From Methanothrix sp. (lineage in GTDB: Archaea; Halobacteriota; Methanosarcinia; Methanotrichales; Methanotrichaceae): a stretch of 5,321 nt of DNA. Each line of letters opens with the position of its first letter. The first letter of the stretch is position 1. The DNA lies in assembly GCA_028688535.1 (NCBI GenBank), contig JAQTXY010000167.1, forward strand, positions 1-5,321, read 5' to 3'. Shown piece after piece: positions 4,501 through 5,321 of the stretch. The position numbers and the translations under genes were made by a program. The notes beneath the pieces are model-generated. The model was not told the origin of the DNA and made no database searches. It saw only the letters and a list, made by a program, of their open reading frames with translations.

Positions 4501-5321
4501 CGGCAACCGAGGCGCTCTCTCGATCTCCGGCACGAAGTTTAACGACCTGGATGGCGATGGCAGCAAAGACGCAGGAGAGAGCGGTCTGGCTGATTGGAAG
4601 ATCTATTGCGACAGCAACAATGACGGTGTCTTCCAGGATGGCGAGACCTATGTCATCACAGATGCAAACGGAGACTACACTCTGGCCTATCTTGCTCCCG
4701 GAACTTATAAAGTTCGGGAGGTTCTGAAGACCGGATGGACACAGACAACGCCAGCGGGAAACCTGCATACAGTGGTGCTCACTGATTCGAACATCGTTGA
4801 CAAGAACTTCGGCAACCGAGGGGCCCTTTCCATATCCGGCACGAAGTTTAACGACCTGGATGGCGATGGCAGCAAGGACGCAGGAGAGAGCGGTCTGGCT
4901 GATTGGAAGATCTACTGCGACAGCAACAATGACGGTGTCTTCCAGGATGGCGAGATCTCTGCCATCACAGACGCAAACGGAGATTATACTCTGGCCAATC
5001 TCGTCCCTGGAACCTATATTGTTCGGGAGGTTCAGAAGATCGGGTGGGCACAGACAGCACCAGCGGAAAACCTGTATACGGTGGTGCTCACTGATGCGAA
5101 CGTCGTTGACAAGAACTTCGGCAATCCTGGCTCTCTGGCTATCTCCGGGATGAAATTCTATGACAAGAACGCCAACGGCCAAAAGGATGCAGACGAGCCA
5201 CCCCTCTTCGACTGGGAGATCCAACTCAAGGACAGCAGCGACAACCTTCTGCAGACCACTACTACCAGCTCAGAGCCAGGTAAGGAGGGCGTCTACGAGT
5301 TTGTAGATCTGCAACCTGGAA
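1466..5321 (+). CDS. Large secreted repeat protein: signal peptide, LVIVD-like propeller, prealbumin-like domain and SdrD B-like repeats (3' end outside window)
   Basis: One open frame of 1285 visible codons that runs off the right edge. Residues 1-26 form a signal peptide (M5, R7, then FFAVLLILLAATAPA). Residues 46-282 hold six repeats of about 40 residues of the LVIVD beta-propeller type. Residues 285-397 resemble a prealbumin-like beta domain (FDLDDD, TAGDYVFHQIVPSGW). From residue 401 come eight SdrD B-like repeats of exactly 103 residues, then a divergent ninth from residue 1225. Repeats carry two EF-hand-like loops, DLDGDGSKDAGE and DNNNDGSFQDGE, the core PGTYKVREVLKTGW and the closing NFGNRG. 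The domain order fits a cell-surface adhesin or stalk: a propeller head for binding and a rigid calcium-bound rod. No anchor (sortase motif, PEF/PGF-type C-terminus or membrane helix) is visible because the C-terminus is missing. A gap of 169 bases with a hairpin separates it from the acetyltransferase gene, so it probably has its own transcription unit. Secretion and architecture are confident; the binding partner is unknown. Confidence 0.93.
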   Translation, partial: MSPIMARSAGIFFAVLLILLAATAPASGGSCTLDVKRSVAVSSPSGVFVSNDVAYIASSSGYLITIPLSTMNIQNNWVLSNPPVDVFVSGNIAYVTEYYAGVETVDATTGAKLGKCINWDPSSIGLDAYGIYISGDYAYVGAINRNNNDGYLVVLSLQDPKNPSFVRAIPVGATYASGLCVTDGKIYLATDPCVYVYTASPPDNPSYYGTIAISGTYDVHVFGDRIYTVAPSLSPSVEVRSLSNPGNLINCYDANSPYAIQFYGGKIYIAESNYGLKELGLGTGTLTVSLDANDQAGQTFSFLSPNSDLNFDLDDDSATALTNTKTFNYMTAGDYVFHQIVPSGWILNSITDSASSSVSYSADGSSSSWHDDFTAGDTWVKASISAGSSLTINFQDTTGSSISGTKFNDLDGDGIQDPGESGLADWRIYCDNNNDGSFQDGETYAITDANGAYTLANLLPGTYRVREVQKTGWAQTTPVDNLHTVALANTNIGNKNFGNRGALSISGTKFNDLDGDGTKDTGESGLADWKIYCDENNDGNFQDGEISAITDANGAYTLANLVPGTYKVREVLKTGWAQTTPAANLYTVELADANAVDKNFGNRGSLSISGTKFYDLDGDGSKDAGESGLADWKIYCDDNNDGSFQDGETYAITDENGAYTLANLVPGTYNVREVLKTGWAQTTPAANLHTVVLTDVNAVDKHFGNRGTLSISGTKFNDLDGDGSKDAGESGLADWKIYCDNNNDGSFQDGEISAITDANGDYTLAYLGPGTYNVREVLKTGWEQTTPAANLHTVVLTDSNIVDKNFGNRGALSISGTKFNDLDGDGSKDAGESGLADWKIYCDSNSDGVFQDGETYAITDANGAYTLAYLVPGTYEVREVLKTGWTQTAPAANLHTVVLTDSNIVDKNFGNRGALSISGTKFNDLDGDGSKDAGESGLSDWKIYCDSNNDGVFQDGETYAITDANGAYNLANLVPGTYKVREVLKTGWTQTAPAANLHTVVLTDSNIVDKNFGNRGALSISGTKFNDLDGDGSKDAGESGLADWKIYCDSNNDGVFQDGETYVITDANGDYTLAYLAPGTYKVREVLKTGWTQTTPAGNLHTVVLTDSNIVDKNFGNRGALSISGTKFNDLDGDGSKDAGESGLADWKIYCDSNNDGVFQDGEISAITDANGDYTLANLVPGTYIVREVQKIGWAQTAPAENLYTVVLTDANVVDKNFGNPGSLAISGMKFYDKNANGQKDADEPPLFDWEIQLKDSSDNLLQTTTTSSEPGKEGVYEFVDLQPG
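1601..2311 (+). other. Six LVIVD-like repeats, predicted beta-propeller head
   Basis: Residues 46-282 contain six units built on the pattern hydrophobic-x-V-S-G-x-x-A/I-Y-hydrophobic-A: GVFVSNDVAYIA, DVFVSGNIAYVT, GIYISGDYAYVG, GLCVTDGKIYLA, DVHVFGDRIYTV and AIQFYGGKIYIA. Several are followed by the family's SLQDPKNPS- or SLSNPGN-like turn. Spacing averages about 40 residues, as expected for propeller blades. Six blades would make a complete propeller. Such modules usually serve in binding at the cell surface. Codons here are more AT-rich (ATA, TTA, AAT) than in the downstream repeats. Confidence 0.75.
2318..2656 (+). other. Prealbumin-like beta domain linking the propeller to the repeats
   Basis: Residues 285-397 show the succession typical of these Ig/transthyretin-like modules: an opening strand LTVSLDANDQAG, then FSFLSPNSDLNFDLDDDSAT, a TFNYMTAGDYVFHQIVPSGW segment matching the usual pattern F-x-x-L-x-P-G-x-Y-x-V-x-E-x-x-P-x-G-W, and a closing strand ISAGSSLTINFQDT. 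The middle is Ser-rich. It probably acts as a spacer between head and rod; the assignment rests on pattern alone. Confidence 0.6.
4092..4269 (+). repeat. First copy of a 178-bp exact duplication inside the repeat array
   Basis: This stretch, from the VREV codons of repeat 5 to the first acidic loop of repeat 6, is identical to 4401-4578. The first difference before it is GAA versus AAA (4091/4400), and the first after it is GAA versus GAG (4270/4579). It crosses the unit boundary, as expected from unequal exchange or gene conversion in an out-of-register array. Confidence 0.9.
4401..4578 (+). repeat. Second copy of the 178-bp exact duplication
   Basis: Identical base for base to 4092-4269, offset by one 309-base unit. 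It spans the end of repeat 6 and the start of repeat 7. Outside the identical tract the two units differ at about a dozen scattered positions, so the exact tract is notably long. Confidence 0.9.
5138..5321 (+). other. Divergent ninth SdrD B-like module, incomplete
   Basis: The unit keeps the phase of the array (309 bases after unit 8) but not its sequence: AISGMKFYDKNANGQKDADE, then PPLFDWEIQLKDSSDN and a Thr/Ser-rich turn, ending YEFVDLQPG at the edge. The first acidic loop is retained in weaker form (D-x-N-x-N-G-x-x-D-x-x-E). The second EF-hand-like loop and the cysteine of the IYCD motif are lost. It looks like the more usual, non-homogenised form of the family and marks the end of the homogenised array. 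Confidence 0.8.

Larger units (their letters stand above)
2666..5137 (+). repeat. Eight tandem 309-bp repeats encoding SdrD B-like modules
   Basis: Units start at 2666, 2975, 3284, 3593, 3902, 4211, 4520 and 4829. Each is exactly 309 bases (103 codons) with no insertion or deletion. Each unit opens with S-I-S-G-T-K-F, then the acidic loop DLDGDG-x-x-D-x-GE, SGL, DW(K/R)IYCD, the second acidic loop ending F-Q-D-G-E, ITD, NG(A/D)Y, PGTY-x-VREV, GW-x-QT and finally FGN. The first and last units are the most divergent (for example VREVQK instead of VREVLK), and units 5-7 are the most alike. The open frames seen here on the opposite strand and in the other forward frames exist only because the repeat lacks stop codons in those frames. 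Confidence 0.96.

Noticed and set aside
2666..5137. CRISPR array or non-coding satellite as explanation of the repeats
   Set aside because: The unit is 309 bases with no spacers, stays in one reading frame throughout, and differences between units are largely synonymous or conservative, so it is a coding repeat.
3240..5153. A series of 80-120-residue forward-strand open frames repeated along the array (starting near 3240, 3555, 3867, 4155, 4464, 4797)
   Set aside because: They are the same out-of-frame reading of successive repeats, rich in Thr, Arg and Met with no known fold. They are frame shadows of the large gene.
3908..5224. 438-residue open frame on the minus strand across the repeats
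   Set aside because: It has the same 103-residue period as the forward repeats and exists because that repeat lacks stops in this antisense frame. It has no convincing start signal, and the forward frame has a signal peptide, a ribosome-binding site and recognisable domains.

Overview
The window reads as prokaryotic DNA of moderate GC content. Strong Shine-Dalgarno sites precede the genes. A cassette of stand-alone phage tail-collar proteins and an N-acetyltransferase is followed by a very large secreted repeat protein. The combination of LVIVD-type propeller repeats with SdrD B-like modules, plus the general codon style (frequent AGA/AGG and ATA beside GC-rich codons), reminds me of a methanogenic archaeon of the Methanothrix/Methanosarcinales type. 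No taxonomic marker gene is present, so this assignment is tentative and a bacterium is not excluded.

Positions 1-1296 hold a tight same-strand gene set. It consists of the 3' end of one tail-collar (microcystin-dependent-protein-like) gene, a complete 177-residue paralogue 14 bases later, and a GNAT acetyltransferase whose ATG directly follows the TGA of the paralogue. This collar/collar/GNAT arrangement recurs in many bacteria. The native substrate of the acetyltransferase and the target of the collar proteins cannot be read from the sequence.

Positions 1297-1465 are a short regulatory gap. It holds an AT-rich 12-base palindrome, a possible TATA-like element, a perfect 7-bp hairpin, and a possible 42-codon small ORF. 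That ORF has its own purine-rich ribosome-binding site and overlaps the start of the next gene by 13 bases.

Positions 1466-5321 are one uninterrupted coding region that runs off the window end (1285 codons visible). It encodes a signal peptide, six LVIVD-like propeller repeats, a prealbumin-like beta domain, and then eight 103-residue SdrD B-like repeats in perfect 309-bp register, with a divergent ninth module beginning at 5138. Each of the eight repeats has two EF-hand-like acidic loops and one cysteine. The repeats show mosaic variation and a 178-bp exact duplication, indicating recent recombination within the array. The protein is most likely a long calcium-stiffened stalk or adhesin on the cell surface. 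Its C-terminal anchor lies outside the window.
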